The notes: generated by a model not told the origin, from the letters alone. A stretch of DNA of 47,724 bases from Bacillota bacterium (GCA_022769485.1 JALEJU010000015.1:1-47724); one strand, 5' to 3'; positions 38,039 through 46,610 are shown, numbered from the stretch's first letter. Translations and numbers: made by a program.

Positions 38039-38653
38039 TTATCTCAACAATCTTCGGGAGTCCAGCGTATCGTACAGAATCATATCGGTTATGGTAATCA
38101 TGGCTTCCGGCGGCAGGGGGTCTTCTGCTTTCAGCCAGTTGGTCAGAATGGAAATCAATCCGCCGGCGGCAAAGCAGGACAGATATTCGTAAAGGTTTTT
38201 TGCCTCTTCCTTTTTCTTTTCGTCATCAGGATCAAAGGCGATCTGCGACATTCCCTGATGCAGAGCCCGGCGAATTATGATCTGCTGAAATTCGGTAATA
38301 AATCTTCTGTTGGACTGGGAAAGGAAAAGTGCCTGGCATACCCGTTTGTTTTCATATACATAGTGGAATGCTTTGCTGCCGATCATATAGGAGCTGTCCG
38401 CATTTCGCGTTAAAAAATATTCTTCCGCCAGACTGTCGAATTTCTGCAGAACTTCATTCTCTATTTCTTTCAAAAGATCATAAACATCCGTATAGTGCAG
38501 ATAGAAGGTGCCCCGGTTTAAATCCGCCCGTTCCACGATGCTCTTTACCGTGATCTGCTGAATATCCTTTTCTAAAAGAAGGTCGGTCAAAGTTTCTTTT
38601 AAAAGACGTTTTGTGCGTTTTACCCGTTTGTCCTCGTTCTGCGATGTTTCCAT
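38039..38653 (-). CDS. TetR-family transcriptional regulator
   Basis: A 204-residue repressor whose N-terminal helix-turn-helix reads RTKRLLKETLTDLLLEKD, ITVKSIVERADLNRGTFYLH, YTDVYDLLKEIEN. The C-terminal half is a helical ligand and dimer domain of the kind seen in clostridial TetR proteins next to exporters. ATG 38653 is chosen for its AGGAGG ribosome site; the frame open to 38713 has none. It diverges from the MMPL exporter gene and most likely represses it. The ligand is unknown. Confidence 0.9.
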   Translation of the reverse strand: METSQNEDKRVKRTKRLLKETLTDLLLEKDIQQITVKSIVERADLNRGTFYLHYTDVYDLLKEIENEVLQKFDSLAEEYFLTRNADSSYMIGSKAFHYVYENKRVCQALFLSQSNRRFITEFQQIIIRRALHQGMSQIAFDPDDEKKKEEAKNLYEYLSCFAAGGLISILTNWLKAEDPLPPEAMITITDMILYDTLDSRRLLR

Positions 38654-38722
38654 GTGTTTTCCTCCTGTACGCTGTATGTAAAGAAAAACATAGATAATAA
38701 ACACTACGTTCAATATTGTTCA

Positions 38723-38751
38723 TTGCGTTCTTTTACGGGTTCAATTATACT
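38723..38751 (+). promoter_or_regulatory. Promoter of the MMPL exporter operon
   Basis: TTGCGT (38723-38728) and TATACT (38746-38751) have a 17-base spacer. CAATATTG (38711-38718), an 8-bp palindrome just upstream, is a candidate half of a TetR operator. Transcription would begin near 38758. Confidence 0.6.
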
Positions 38752-38792
38752 TATATAGGTGAAATATGTCAATAACGAGGCCTGAACGAAAT

Positions 38793-40964
38793 ATGAGGAA
38801 AAGAAAGAAACGCGGATTTACAGAAAACAAGGATGGCAACTCTCCCGGCGATGTTTTGGTGAACTTCATTGTGGAACGAAGTAAATGGATTGAGAAGTTT
38901 TTTATCGTCGCCTGTATTATTTCTGCCGTCTGTTTTTTGTTTGTGGAAATCAACTACGATCTGAGCAAATATCTGCCCGGGGAAATGGAATCCAAGCAGG
39001 GTATCGAGCTTATGGAAAAAGAGTTCGGCTACCCCGGAATGGCGAGGGTTATGATTAAGGATGTGTCCGTCTACGAAGCAAAGATTTACAAAGACAAGAT
39101 AGAAGCGCTGGACGGAGTGGATATGATCAGCTGGCTGGACAGCAGTTCGGATATCTATCAGTCGCCCATGTTTCTGGATTACGAAGGAAACACGAAATAT
39201 TATAAAGACCGCTGCGCGATTATGGATATTACGTTTACGGAGGGAAATTATTCTCAGGAAACCTACGATACCATCGACGAGATCAAAGAAATTGTAGGCG
39301 AGAAAGGCTGCTACGGCGGCACGGCGGTGCAGAATAAGTTTCAAACGGAATCTCTGGCGCACGAAGCGGCTTTGATTTTGATTATGGGTACCTGTGTTAT
39401 CTTTCTGATCCTGCTTTTGGGTACGGAATCCTGGTTTGAGCCGGTAATTTTCTTGCTGGTAATCGCGGTGTCCATTATCATCAATATGGGAACGAATCTG
39501 ATTATGGGCAGCATATCCAGCATTACGCTGAGCATTGCGGCGATTTTGCAGCTGGCCATCGCTATGGATTATACCATCATCCTGTTGGACAATTTTACGA
39601 AGGAACGGGCAAAATCGGAGAATGCCGATATAAAGGAGTGCTTGAAAAAGTCCATAAAGAAGAGCATTGTGCCCATCGCCTCTGCCGGAAGCGCCGCTGT
39701 ATGCGGATTTATTGTTCTGGTTCTCATGCGATACAGCATCGGCAAGGATATCGGGCTTGTACTGGCAAAAGGTATTCTGATCAGTTTGATTACGGTTGTG
39801 ACGCTTATGCCTGCGGCTTTGCTGCGGTGGAATCATCTGGTGGAACGGTTTCGTCATAAGCCCCTGGTGCCTAAGTTTGACCGGGTTGCCAAAGGCGTGT
39901 ACAAATACCGTTTTCTGCTGCTGGTTCTGGTGGTAATTTTGACGGTTCCTTCTTTTGTAGGGAAATATATGACGGATTACACATTCGGCAGCAATGCCTT
40001 CGGCCTCTGCGAAGGTACGGAGGTTTACGAAGATACGCAGGAGATGGACGAAAAGTTCGGGCGAAGCAATCCGCTGCTGGTGATTATACCAAACGATTCT
40101 ATGGTAACGGAAAAACTTTTGGCTGAGGAATTGGAAAACCTGGAATACATGGGTTCGGTCACCTCTCTGGCGGGAATCCTTCCGGAGGGGGTTCCGGTCA
40201 GTTTCCTTCCGGAAAGCACGGTTTCTCTTTTACATACGGACAATTATTCCCGGCTGATCTGTGTGCTGCGTACCAGCTCGGAAAGCGATTTTGCGTTTTC
40301 CTGCATTGAAGAGGTTAAGGCTATTGTGGAGAAATATTATCCGGAAGGAGGTGCAGTTGTAGGAGAAACACCGTCTACAATGGACATTCGGGACGTAATC
40401 GTGGACGACTATAATCTGGTGGAATTCCTGTCTCTTGTGGGTGTTGCCCTGGCAGTTATTCTGGCTTTCCGAAACCTGTTTCTTCCCATTGCTCTGCTGA
40501 TTCCCATCGAGTGCGCCATCAATATCAATATGGTAGTGCCTTATTTAATGGGAGATCGAATTTTGTATATGGGTTATGTTATCGTCAGCTGTCTGCAGCT
40601 TGGCGCTACGATTGACTATTCCATTGTCATGACTCATCATTACCAGTTGCACAGGGAGAACCACGATAAGCGGACAGCGTCGGAACTGGCTACGAAAGAT
40701 TCCTGCCTGCCCATTTTGATTTCAGGGCTGATTTTGTCTGTGGCAGGCTACGGCGTGTATATGCTTTCGAGTATTACGGCAATTATGGATTTAGGGCATC
40801 TCATCGGCCGGGGAGCTCTTCTGAGCATTTTGCTGGTTATCGGAATCCTGCCCAATTTGTTCGTCTGGTTTGATAAACCCATTATGGCCACCCGTTTTGG
40901 AAATTTAGAACGGTCCGGGAAACGCCTTTTCGGAAAGGGGAATAAAAACGATGAAGAGATTTAA
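38793..40964 (+). CDS. MMPL/RND-superfamily exporter
   Basis: A large membrane transporter of about 720 residues with two repeats, each made of one helix, a long extracytoplasmic domain and a five-helix bundle. MMPL markers are AILQLAIAMDYTIILLDNFT in the first half and QLGATIDYSIVMTHHY in the second; the Asp-Tyr pair in each (AMDYT, TIDYS) is the proton-relay position of this family. The start is uncertain between ATG 38766 and ATG 38793. The second is preferred because the likely transcription start is only about eight bases before 38766. It overlaps the next gene by 14 bases. Substrates are probably lipids, surface glycolipids or drugs, inferred from the family. Confidence 0.9.
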   Translation: MRKRKKRGFTENKDGNSPGDVLVNFIVERSKWIEKFFIVACIISAVCFLFVEINYDLSKYLPGEMESKQGIELMEKEFGYPGMARVMIKDVSVYEAKIYKDKIEALDGVDMISWLDSSSDIYQSPMFLDYEGNTKYYKDRCAIMDITFTEGNYSQETYDTIDEIKEIVGEKGCYGGTAVQNKFQTESLAHEAALILIMGTCVIFLILLLGTESWFEPVIFLLVIAVSIIINMGTNLIMGSISSITLSIAAILQLAIAMDYTIILLDNFTKERAKSENADIKECLKKSIKKSIVPIASAGSAAVCGFIVLVLMRYSIGKDIGLVLAKGILISLITVVTLMPAALLRWNHLVERFRHKPLVPKFDRVAKGVYKYRFLLLVLVVILTVPSFVGKYMTDYTFGSNAFGLCEGTEVYEDTQEMDEKFGRSNPLLVIIPNDSMVTEKLLAEELENLEYMGSVTSLAGILPEGVPVSFLPESTVSLLHTDNYSRLICVLRTSSESDFAFSCIEEVKAIVEKYYPEGGAVVGETPSTMDIRDVIVDDYNLVEFLSLVGVALAVILAFRNLFLPIALLIPIECAININMVVPYLMGDRILYMGYVIVSCLQLGATIDYSIVMTHHYQLHRENHDKRTASELATKDSCLPILISGLILSVAGYGVYMLSSITAIMDLGHLIGRGALLSILLVIGILPNLFVWFDKPIMATRFGNLERSGKRLFGKGNKNDEEI

Positions 40965-42894
40965 ACACATGATGAGAAAATGTCCGGTGTGGATTATATG
41001 CGGAGCGTTGGTATTGACCGCAGTGCTGCCGGGTTTTGCGCAGCCCGTTTACGCGGCGGCTCCCCGGGTAGATGTGGACGAGGCGGCCTATGTGAACTTG
41101 GATTATTACGGCGGTCTGCAGGATGTAAGCGTGGTAAAAGGCTGCGCTATGAACGGCCTGACGGAATTTACCGATTACGGGACCTATGAGTCGGTAGAGA
41201 ATATGTCCACTTACGATGAACCGAAGCTGAGCGGCGCCGGCGTACAGTGGACGTTTAAAAAACCCTTGGAAAAACGGTTCTATTACAGCTGCAATCTGGG
41301 CTTGGATCAGCTGATTCTGCCCTGGAGTTTTGATATTTCCTATAAACTGAACGGCGTACCGAAAAAAGCGGAGGAACTGATCGGTGCGGAGGGGCTGGTA
41401 GAGATTAACATCCATGCGATTCCCAACCCAAAAGCCACCGAGTATTTTCGCAACAATATGCTGCTTTCCGCTGCGCTTTACGTCAATATGGAAGACACTC
41501 TGAGCTTTGAAGCGGAAGGCGCACAGCTGCAGAGTTTAGGTACATATAAAGGCGCCATGTTCTTAGGACTCCCGGGGGAAGATATGACCTATACCGTCCG
41601 CATCGGAACCACAGATTTTGAAAGCAGCGGTGTGACCATGATGATGATTCCGGGGACGGCGGAGCAGCTGGAAAAAATTGCGGATTTAAAGGAAACGAAA
41701 GATACGGTCAAGGATTCTGCGGATGCTATTTACGATAGCATTAACGCGCTTTGCTTGACTTTGGAAAGCATGGACAGCGGGCTGGCGGCCATGAGCGAGG
41801 GTGTGTCCGGGCTGGAGGGTGTTCATCAGAATGTCAGCGAACAGAGAGAGTCGCTGGAGGAGGAGCGTCAGGAGAGCTTAGAGCAGTTGGAAGTTCTTGC
41901 AAAAGATCTGGATCTGTTGATTCCCGAGCTGAAAAACGCAGAGGAAATGACAGAGCTGCTTTTAGATAAAACAGAGGGACTTTTAAAAACCCTGGGGTCT
42001 TTAAGAAAGGATTTTGACTACCTGGCAGATGATATGGAAAGCCTGCAGGACGCTATGGAGATCTTGGAGGACGATCTGGAGGCCTATAAAAAAGATATTG
42101 CGAATATGATGACTGCCCTGGCGCAAATGTATAATTCCATGCAGGGACCGAAAGGACTGGATCCCGGCACGGGAATGCCGGTTTACTGGGACCCTGCTAC
42201 ACAGGACAGGGGCTTTTTCGGGAATCTGACTTTGAAGCAATTGCAGACTATGATGGACAGTGCGTCAAAGAGAAAAGGAGCCGACCGGGTTATGAGCTCG
42301 CTGAAAAGCGCCTGCGATACATTGGAGGATCTGTCCAAATCCATGATGAAAGTGGCTTCCGCCAGTACACAGATGGGAAATGCCATAGGAACATATCATG
42401 AGGATATTGTATCTGTGGTCACGTCTTCCAAACAGCTGGTAACAGACAGCTCCGGGGTTATGCACAGTTTGATTCAGAATTTAACTTCCATGAACAATAT
42501 TTTGAAGGAAAACGGTGAGCCTTTTGACCGCAGCCTGACCCAGAGCGCCCAGGGGATGATTCAGGTGCTGGATCAATGCAGAAGCGGGTTAAAAAATATT
42601 TCCCTGATCCGCACGGCTAACAGCACGGTGAAAGATGCCGTTGACCGGCAGATCAGTGAGTTTGAAGATGAAAATAATTTTTTGAATCTGGATGCCGGGG
42701 CGGATAAAATTTCCTTGACTTCGCCGAAGAATCCGGAGCCTTCCAGCGTGCAGATCATTCTGCGAAGTGCGGAACTGACGCATGAAAGCACGGATGATGA
42801 CATCGTTGATCTGGAGCAGGAACCCGAGGACGAAGGTTTTTGGGCGCGGCTCTGTGCTATCTTTGTTCAGATAAAGGAGAAACTCATGGGGTAG
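40951..42894 (+). CDS. Secreted coiled-coil partner of the MMPL exporter
   Basis: A 647-residue exported protein: basic start, hydrophobic segment (WIICGALVLTAVLPGFA) and an AYA-A-type cleavage region near 35-38. Residues 40-240 look like a beta-rich domain (VDEAAYVNLDYYGGLQDVSV, YKLNGVPKKAEELIGAEGLV, YKGAMFLGLPGEDMTYTVRI). Residues 245-570 are almost entirely helical coiled coil with heptads, and the C-terminus is acidic. There is no clear C-terminal membrane helix. Coupling to the exporter gene suggests an extracytoplasmic adaptor across the thick cell wall. Similar proteins follow MMPL genes in other Clostridia, usually as hypotheticals. YhgE/Pip-like proteins share the coiled-coil look, but their membrane parts are absent here. 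Confidence 0.75.
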   Translation: MKRFKHMMRKCPVWIICGALVLTAVLPGFAQPVYAAAPRVDVDEAAYVNLDYYGGLQDVSVVKGCAMNGLTEFTDYGTYESVENMSTYDEPKLSGAGVQWTFKKPLEKRFYYSCNLGLDQLILPWSFDISYKLNGVPKKAEELIGAEGLVEINIHAIPNPKATEYFRNNMLLSAALYVNMEDTLSFEAEGAQLQSLGTYKGAMFLGLPGEDMTYTVRIGTTDFESSGVTMMMIPGTAEQLEKIADLKETKDTVKDSADAIYDSINALCLTLESMDSGLAAMSEGVSGLEGVHQNVSEQRESLEEERQESLEQLEVLAKDLDLLIPELKNAEEMTELLLDKTEGLLKTLGSLRKDFDYLADDMESLQDAMEILEDDLEAYKKDIANMMTALAQMYNSMQGPKGLDPGTGMPVYWDPATQDRGFFGNLTLKQLQTMMDSASKRKGADRVMSSLKSACDTLEDLSKSMMKVASASTQMGNAIGTYHEDIVSVVTSSKQLVTDSSGVMHSLIQNLTSMNNILKENGEPFDRSLTQSAQGMIQVLDQCRSGLKNISLIRTANSTVKDAVDRQISEFEDENNFLNLDAGADKISLTSPKNPEPSSVQIILRSAELTHESTDDDIVDLEQEPEDEGFWARLCAIFVQIKEKLMG

Positions 42895-43013
42895 CAGAAA
42901 TCGTTTTTGATGTTTTTCTTTTTACATAATGTGGTATAATAGAAGCAATATAAAAAATATGTCCCCGCAATTGAATTTGGCTTTCTGCGGGAATGGATAA
43001 AAGGAGAAAAACC

Positions 43014-44249
43014 ATGAGTGAAGCATGTAATCATGATTGCGGAAGCTGTTCTTCCAACTGTGCGGAAAGAGAATCTTTGGCGGCGCAGCCCCATGAAAGA
43101 AGCAGTGTAAAGAAAGTAATCGGAATTGTAAGCGGAAAAGGCGGCGTAGGGAAATCGATGGTCACGTCGATGCTGGCAGTGGCCATGTCCCGTACAGGAG
43201 CAGGCGTAGGCGTTTTGGACGCGGATATTACCGGCCCTTCGATTCCGCGGATGTTCGGAATTAAGAAAAAAGCGGAAATGACAGATTTGGGTCTGTATCC
43301 TGTAAAAACAGAAAGCGGCATCGATGTCATGTCCATTAATCTTTTACTTCAAAAGGACACGGATCCCGTGGTATGGAGGGGGCCTGTTATTGCAGGTGCG
43401 GTAAAGCAGTTCTGGACAGATGTCATCTGGGAAAACGAAGATTATCTGTTTGTGGATATGCCTCCCGGAACCGGCGATGTTCCTTTGACCGTATTCCAGT
43501 CTCTCCCCATTGACGGCATCGTGATCGTGACTACGCCTCAGTCTTTGGTTTCTATGGTTGTCTCCAAGGCGGTTCGTATGGCGCAGATGATGAATGTTCC
43601 GGTTTTGGGCATTGTAGAAAATCTGTCCTATTTCCAGTGCCCGGACTGCGGAAAAGCGTATGAAATTTACGGCAAGAGCCATGTACAGGATATAGCGGAC
43701 GAATATCATCTGCATGTATTGGGACGTCTGCCCATCGACCCGCGGATTGCGGAAGCCTGTGATGAGGGCCTGGTGGAATCCTTAAACGGCGAATGGTTGG
43801 ATAAGCTGGCTCAGGCTTTCTCCCGCAGAGTAAAGGAACTGGATGAAGATGACTTTATCCGGATTGCGGTTCCCGTGGACGGTGACAATATTTATCCTCA
43901 TTTCGGAAAGGCAGAGGGTTTCCGGATGTACAATGTGGAAAACGGTCAGGTAGTGGGTTCCGTGCTGGTGGATCCCGCGGGAAGCGGCCACGACGCGATT
44001 GCGAAATTCCTGAAAATGTACGGTGTTAATGCGGTAATCTGCGGCGGCATCGGCGAAGCTGCGGTTCAGGTGCTGAACGATTCGGATATCTGGGTCATTT
44101 CCGGACATGAAGGAAAAGCAGACGACCGGGTTGCGGAATTCCTGAGAGGAGAATTGGATCTGGGCGAAGCCACATGCAATCACGATCACGGCGACGGTGA
44201 CGAAGAATGTGACGGGGACTGCAGATCCTGCGGTTGCGACTGCCACTGA
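43014..44249 (+). CDS. Mrp/NBP35-type Fe-S carrier ATPase fused to a NifX-like domain
   Basis: Mrp proteins bind and transfer Fe-S clusters using a deviant Walker ATPase. The N-terminus has four cysteines (5, 9, 12, 16) in an NBP35-like pattern, then Walker A GKGGVGKS at 41-48, DADITGPSIPRMFG, VDMPPGTGDVPLT and the bridging CPDC motif (YFQCPDCGKAYEIYG). After about residue 270 a second domain begins, IRIAVPVDGDNIYPHFGKAE, ending near 375. It matches the NifB/NifX/VnfX cofactor-binding fold. The tail is rich in His, Asp and Cys. ATG 43014 follows AAGGAGAAAA. The gene is monocistronic, with an extended -10 box (TGGTATAAT) near 42932-42940. Confidence 0.9.
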   Translation: MSEACNHDCGSCSSNCAERESLAAQPHERSSVKKVIGIVSGKGGVGKSMVTSMLAVAMSRTGAGVGVLDADITGPSIPRMFGIKKKAEMTDLGLYPVKTESGIDVMSINLLLQKDTDPVVWRGPVIAGAVKQFWTDVIWENEDYLFVDMPPGTGDVPLTVFQSLPIDGIVIVTTPQSLVSMVVSKAVRMAQMMNVPVLGIVENLSYFQCPDCGKAYEIYGKSHVQDIADEYHLHVLGRLPIDPRIAEACDEGLVESLNGEWLDKLAQAFSRRVKELDEDDFIRIAVPVDGDNIYPHFGKAEGFRMYNVENGQVVGSVLVDPAGSGHDAIAKFLKMYGVNAVICGGIGEAAVQVLNDSDIWVISGHEGKADDRVAEFLRGELDLGEATCNHDHGDGDEECDGDCRSCGCDCH

Positions 44250-44273
44250 TAAACAAAAAGTAAAAATGTGATA

Positions 44274-44325
44274 AAAACTGCCCCCGCCGGTCAAGTGAGC
44301 TTGTCAAGCGGGGGCAGTTTTGCTG
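44274..44325 (+). terminator. Terminator of the Mrp gene
   Basis: AAAACTGCCCCCG (44274-44286) pairs with CGGGGGCAGTTTT (44309-44321) over a 22-base loop that itself contains a small stem (CAAG with CTTG). Confidence 0.88.
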
Positions 44326-44326
44326 C

Positions 44327-44355
44327 AAGGGAAAGCGGCTATACCGCTTTCCCTT
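44327..44355. terminator. Hairpin after the NhaC-type gene
   Basis: AAGGGAAAGCGG and CCGCTTTCCCTT make a perfect 12-bp stem with a five-base loop, 43 bases past the minus-strand stop. The T-tail is weak on both strands, so it may act as a transcript end-protecting hairpin. Confidence 0.55.
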
Positions 44356-44398
44356 GTCTTGTTTCGCAAATCGAAATTTGAAATTATTTTAAAGTGAT

Positions 44399-46168
44399 CT
44401 ATATGGCTTCTTTGCCGTACCGTCTGCGCAGTGCAAGCAGAGTGACCAGCATCAACGCGATGCCAACAGGAAGCGCGATGATCCCGGGTGCGCCCGCAGA
44501 CGCCAAAGCTCCGGCAAGGATATAGCACACGAAGGAAACCCCCGCGCAGGTAAGCGCATAAGGCAGCTGGGTGGACACATGGTTTACATGGTCGCATTGA
44601 GCGCCTGCGGAAGCCATGATGGTGGTGTCGGAAATGGGGGAACAGTGATCCCCGCAGACGGCGCCGGCCATACAGGCGGAAATGCAGATAATGCTCAGAG
44701 GGTTGTCCATCGGGAATACGCTTTGTACGATGGGAATCAAAATGCCGAAGGTGCCCCAGCTGGTGCCTGTGGCAAATGCCAAGCCACAGCCGATGAGGAA
44801 CACGATGGCGGGCAGGAGCATCTGCAGGCTTCCTGCGTTACCGTATACGAAATCCCGTACAAAATATTTTGCACCCAGGGAGTCTGTCATAGCTTTCAGG
44901 GACCACGCAAAGGTGAGAATCAGGATGGCGGGAACCATAGCCTTAACGCCGTCGGGAATACAAGCCATCATATTTTTAAAGGTCATAGCCCGGCGGATAC
45001 CGTAGTAAATGAAGACGAACACCAAGGCAAATGCGGAGCCCAGCATAAGACCTACGGATGCGTCGGAGTTGGAGAAGGCTTCAATAAAGCCGGCGCCGGA
45101 GAAGAATCCGCCGGAATAGATCATTCCGATTACACAGCAGATTACCAGTGCGGCGATGGGAATCACAAGATCGATAACCCGGCCTTTTTCCTCCTTTGTT
45201 TCTTCGTCCAGCATGGCATAAGGGTTGGAGCCTGAAAACAAGTCGTTCTTTTCGATGGCGTTGGTTTCGTAGCGAGCCATAGGGCCGAAATCTACACGCA
45301 GAACTACCAGACCGATCATCATAATGATGGTAAGCAGGGCGTAGAAATTATAGGGAATAGCTTGAATGAACAGGTTCAGACCCTGGCCGTCTTCTGCGAA
45401 ACCGGCTACGGCAGCCGCCCAGGAAGAGATAGGAGCTATAATGCAGATGGGTGCAGCGGTAGCGTCGATCAGGTAAGCTAATTTAGCCCGTGAGATGTGA
45501 TGTTTGTCGGTAATCGGGCGCATAACGCTGCCTACGGTCAGGCAGTTAAAATAGTCATCGATGAAAATCAGACAGCCCAGAACGACAGAGGACAGCTGAG
45601 CCCCGATACGGGTTTTAATGTGAGTTTGAGCCCAACGTCCAAAAGCGGCCGAACCGCCGGCTTTGTTCATCAGGCAGACCATGCAGCCCAAAATAACCAG
45701 GAATATCAGGATACCCACGTTGTAGCTGTCGGACAGTACCGAAACCACGCCGTCGCTGAATACATGGAGGACGGTTCCTTCAAAGGAAAAGTTGGAATAC
45801 AGAAGTCCTCCCGCTAAAATCCCGATAAACAAAGAAGAGTATACTTCTTTCGTGATAAGCGCCAGTGCGATAGCGATAATGGGAGGAAGCAGAGCCCAGA
45901 AGGTGTTGTAGAAATGGCTGGGGGATTTCGTATAACCGGTGCCCTCGCATGTGGCGCAGATATTGGCGCCGCCGCAGTCCTCACAGTCTGAATCCAGACC
46001 GTAGCAGCTCATGCATGCGCCGCTGCCTCCGCAGTCCGGACATTCGATCATTTTTGTACCCGCTGCTTCTGTTGGGTCGCCGGCGGCGAAAGCGACAGGA
46101 GACAGCGTCAGCACCAGCAGGAATACCACTGCCAGGAGAGGCAATAGTCTGTGTAGAGTTTTTTTCAT
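44399..46168 (-). CDS. NhaC-superfamily transporter, probable lysine transporter (LysW type), with an extracytoplasmic DnaJ-like zinc finger
   Basis: A 589-residue protein in three parts. Residues 1-28 are a signal peptide (LLPLLAVVFLLVLTLSPVAFA). Residues 40-78 hold four CxxC pairs: CPDC-GGSGA-CMSC and CEDC-GGANI-CATC-EGTG, as in a DnaJ zinc finger, and should lie outside the membrane. Residues 85-580 are an NhaC-type permease with about 12 helices: FIDDYFNCLTVGSVMRPITD, IDATAAPICIIAPISSWAAA, FATGTSWGTFGILIPIVQ, GAVCGDHCSPISDTTIMASA. A lysine riboswitch immediately upstream argues that the substrate is lysine, probably driven by Na+; Na+/H+ exchange would be the default guess from the family alone. 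The ATG follows AAGGAGAAA. Confidence 0.9.
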   Translation of the reverse strand: MKKTLHRLLPLLAVVFLLVLTLSPVAFAAGDPTEAAGTKMIECPDCGGSGACMSCYGLDSDCEDCGGANICATCEGTGYTKSPSHFYNTFWALLPPIIAIALALITKEVYSSLFIGILAGGLLYSNFSFEGTVLHVFSDGVVSVLSDSYNVGILIFLVILGCMVCLMNKAGGSAAFGRWAQTHIKTRIGAQLSSVVLGCLIFIDDYFNCLTVGSVMRPITDKHHISRAKLAYLIDATAAPICIIAPISSWAAAVAGFAEDGQGLNLFIQAIPYNFYALLTIIMMIGLVVLRVDFGPMARYETNAIEKNDLFSGSNPYAMLDEETKEEKGRVIDLVIPIAALVICCVIGMIYSGGFFSGAGFIEAFSNSDASVGLMLGSAFALVFVFIYYGIRRAMTFKNMMACIPDGVKAMVPAILILTFAWSLKAMTDSLGAKYFVRDFVYGNAGSLQMLLPAIVFLIGCGLAFATGTSWGTFGILIPIVQSVFPMDNPLSIICISACMAGAVCGDHCSPISDTTIMASAGAQCDHVNHVSTQLPYALTCAGVSFVCYILAGALASAGAPGIIALPVGIALMLVTLLALRRRYGKEAI

Positions 46169-46186
46169 GTTTTTTCTCCTTACATT

Positions 46187-46223
46187 AAAAATGAAGCTAT
46201 GATATGTTCCATCATGGCTTCAT
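46187..46223 (-). terminator. Riboswitch-controlled terminator in the leader
   Basis: On the minus strand ATGAAGCCATGAT (46223-46211) pairs with ATCATAGCTTCAT, followed by TTTTT, just before the ribosome site. The 5' arm GCCATGAT (46218-46211) can instead pair with ATCATGGC at 46257-46250, which is the 3' strand of riboswitch helix P1 and its flank. The two folds exclude each other. Confidence 0.88.
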
Positions 46224-46251
46224 GCGGGGGAGCTGATATCCGAATGTACGC

Positions 46252-46420
46252 CATGATAGCACTCCGCAGAAAAAAGTTCTGCGACAGTACGGCGGATATT
46301 CTCCGACGTCCCGATTTTACGCCTTCAGGCAGGGGCGAAAAACCTCGGCGGATGCTCCTTTTGCTCTCTTTCAGGCCTGCAACACAGAGAGTTACTTTTA
46401 GCAGCCGCGCCTCTATCACG
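46252..46420 (-). ncRNA. Lysine riboswitch (L box)
   Basis: Read on the minus strand, P1 pairs CGTGATAG (46420-46413) with CTATCATG (46259-46252). Between them the L-box landmarks occur in order: GATAGAGGCGCG, AGTAACTCT, GAAAGAGAG, CCGCCGAGG, the ACTGTC block and GGAGTGCTATC. Lysine binding would close P1, release the terminator arm and stop transcription, so the transporter is expected to be made when lysine is scarce. The assignment is by conserved motifs and pairing, not by a covariance search. Confidence 0.9.
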
Positions 46421-46440
46421 CTTTCTTATATGTCCCTTTT

Positions 46441-46468
46441 ATTATATCGGTAATTTATAAAAAAGCAA
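46441..46468 (-). promoter_or_regulatory. Promoter of the lysine-riboswitch transporter
   Basis: Minus-strand TTGCTT (46468-46463) and TATAAT (46446-46441) are 16 bases apart, about 20 bases before riboswitch helix P1. Confidence 0.72.
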
Positions 46469-46521
46469 CCGGCGCCGGCAAAATTCTGAGAACAGGCGTA
46501 TTTTAGACTGCGGGGAACGAA

Positions 46522-46566
46522 AAAGCCGTGTTCGATTCTGCGGAAATCAAACACGGTTTCTCGCTT
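46522..46566. terminator. Hairpin between divergent units
   Basis: GCCGTGTTCGATT (46525-46537) pairs with AATCAAACACGGT (46545-46557) with a mismatch and a seven-base loop. A T-run follows on both strands. No gene directly upstream on either strand needs it, so it may insulate the two divergent promoters. Confidence 0.5.
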
Positions 46567-46610
46567 TTTTCGTTGGAAAGGGACATATATTTTAATAGAA
46601 AATATGCCCA

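Larger units (their letters stand above)
46427..46589. repeat. 13-bp inverted repeat flanking the riboswitch promoter
   Basis: TATATGTCCCTTT at 46427-46439 recurs as its exact reverse complement AAAGGGACATATA at 46577-46589. The segment between holds the riboswitch promoter and a hairpin. It could be two sites for one regulator or the ends of a small decayed element. Confidence 0.5.

Noticed and set aside
38769-39857. 362-codon minus-strand frame opposite the MMPL gene
   Set aside because: It is a His/Gln/Asn-rich antisense artefact of the MMPL coding sequence.
46180-46419. 79-codon minus-strand frame upstream of the NhaC-type gene
   Set aside because: It lies within the lysine riboswitch and its terminator; the RNA structure explains the sequence better.
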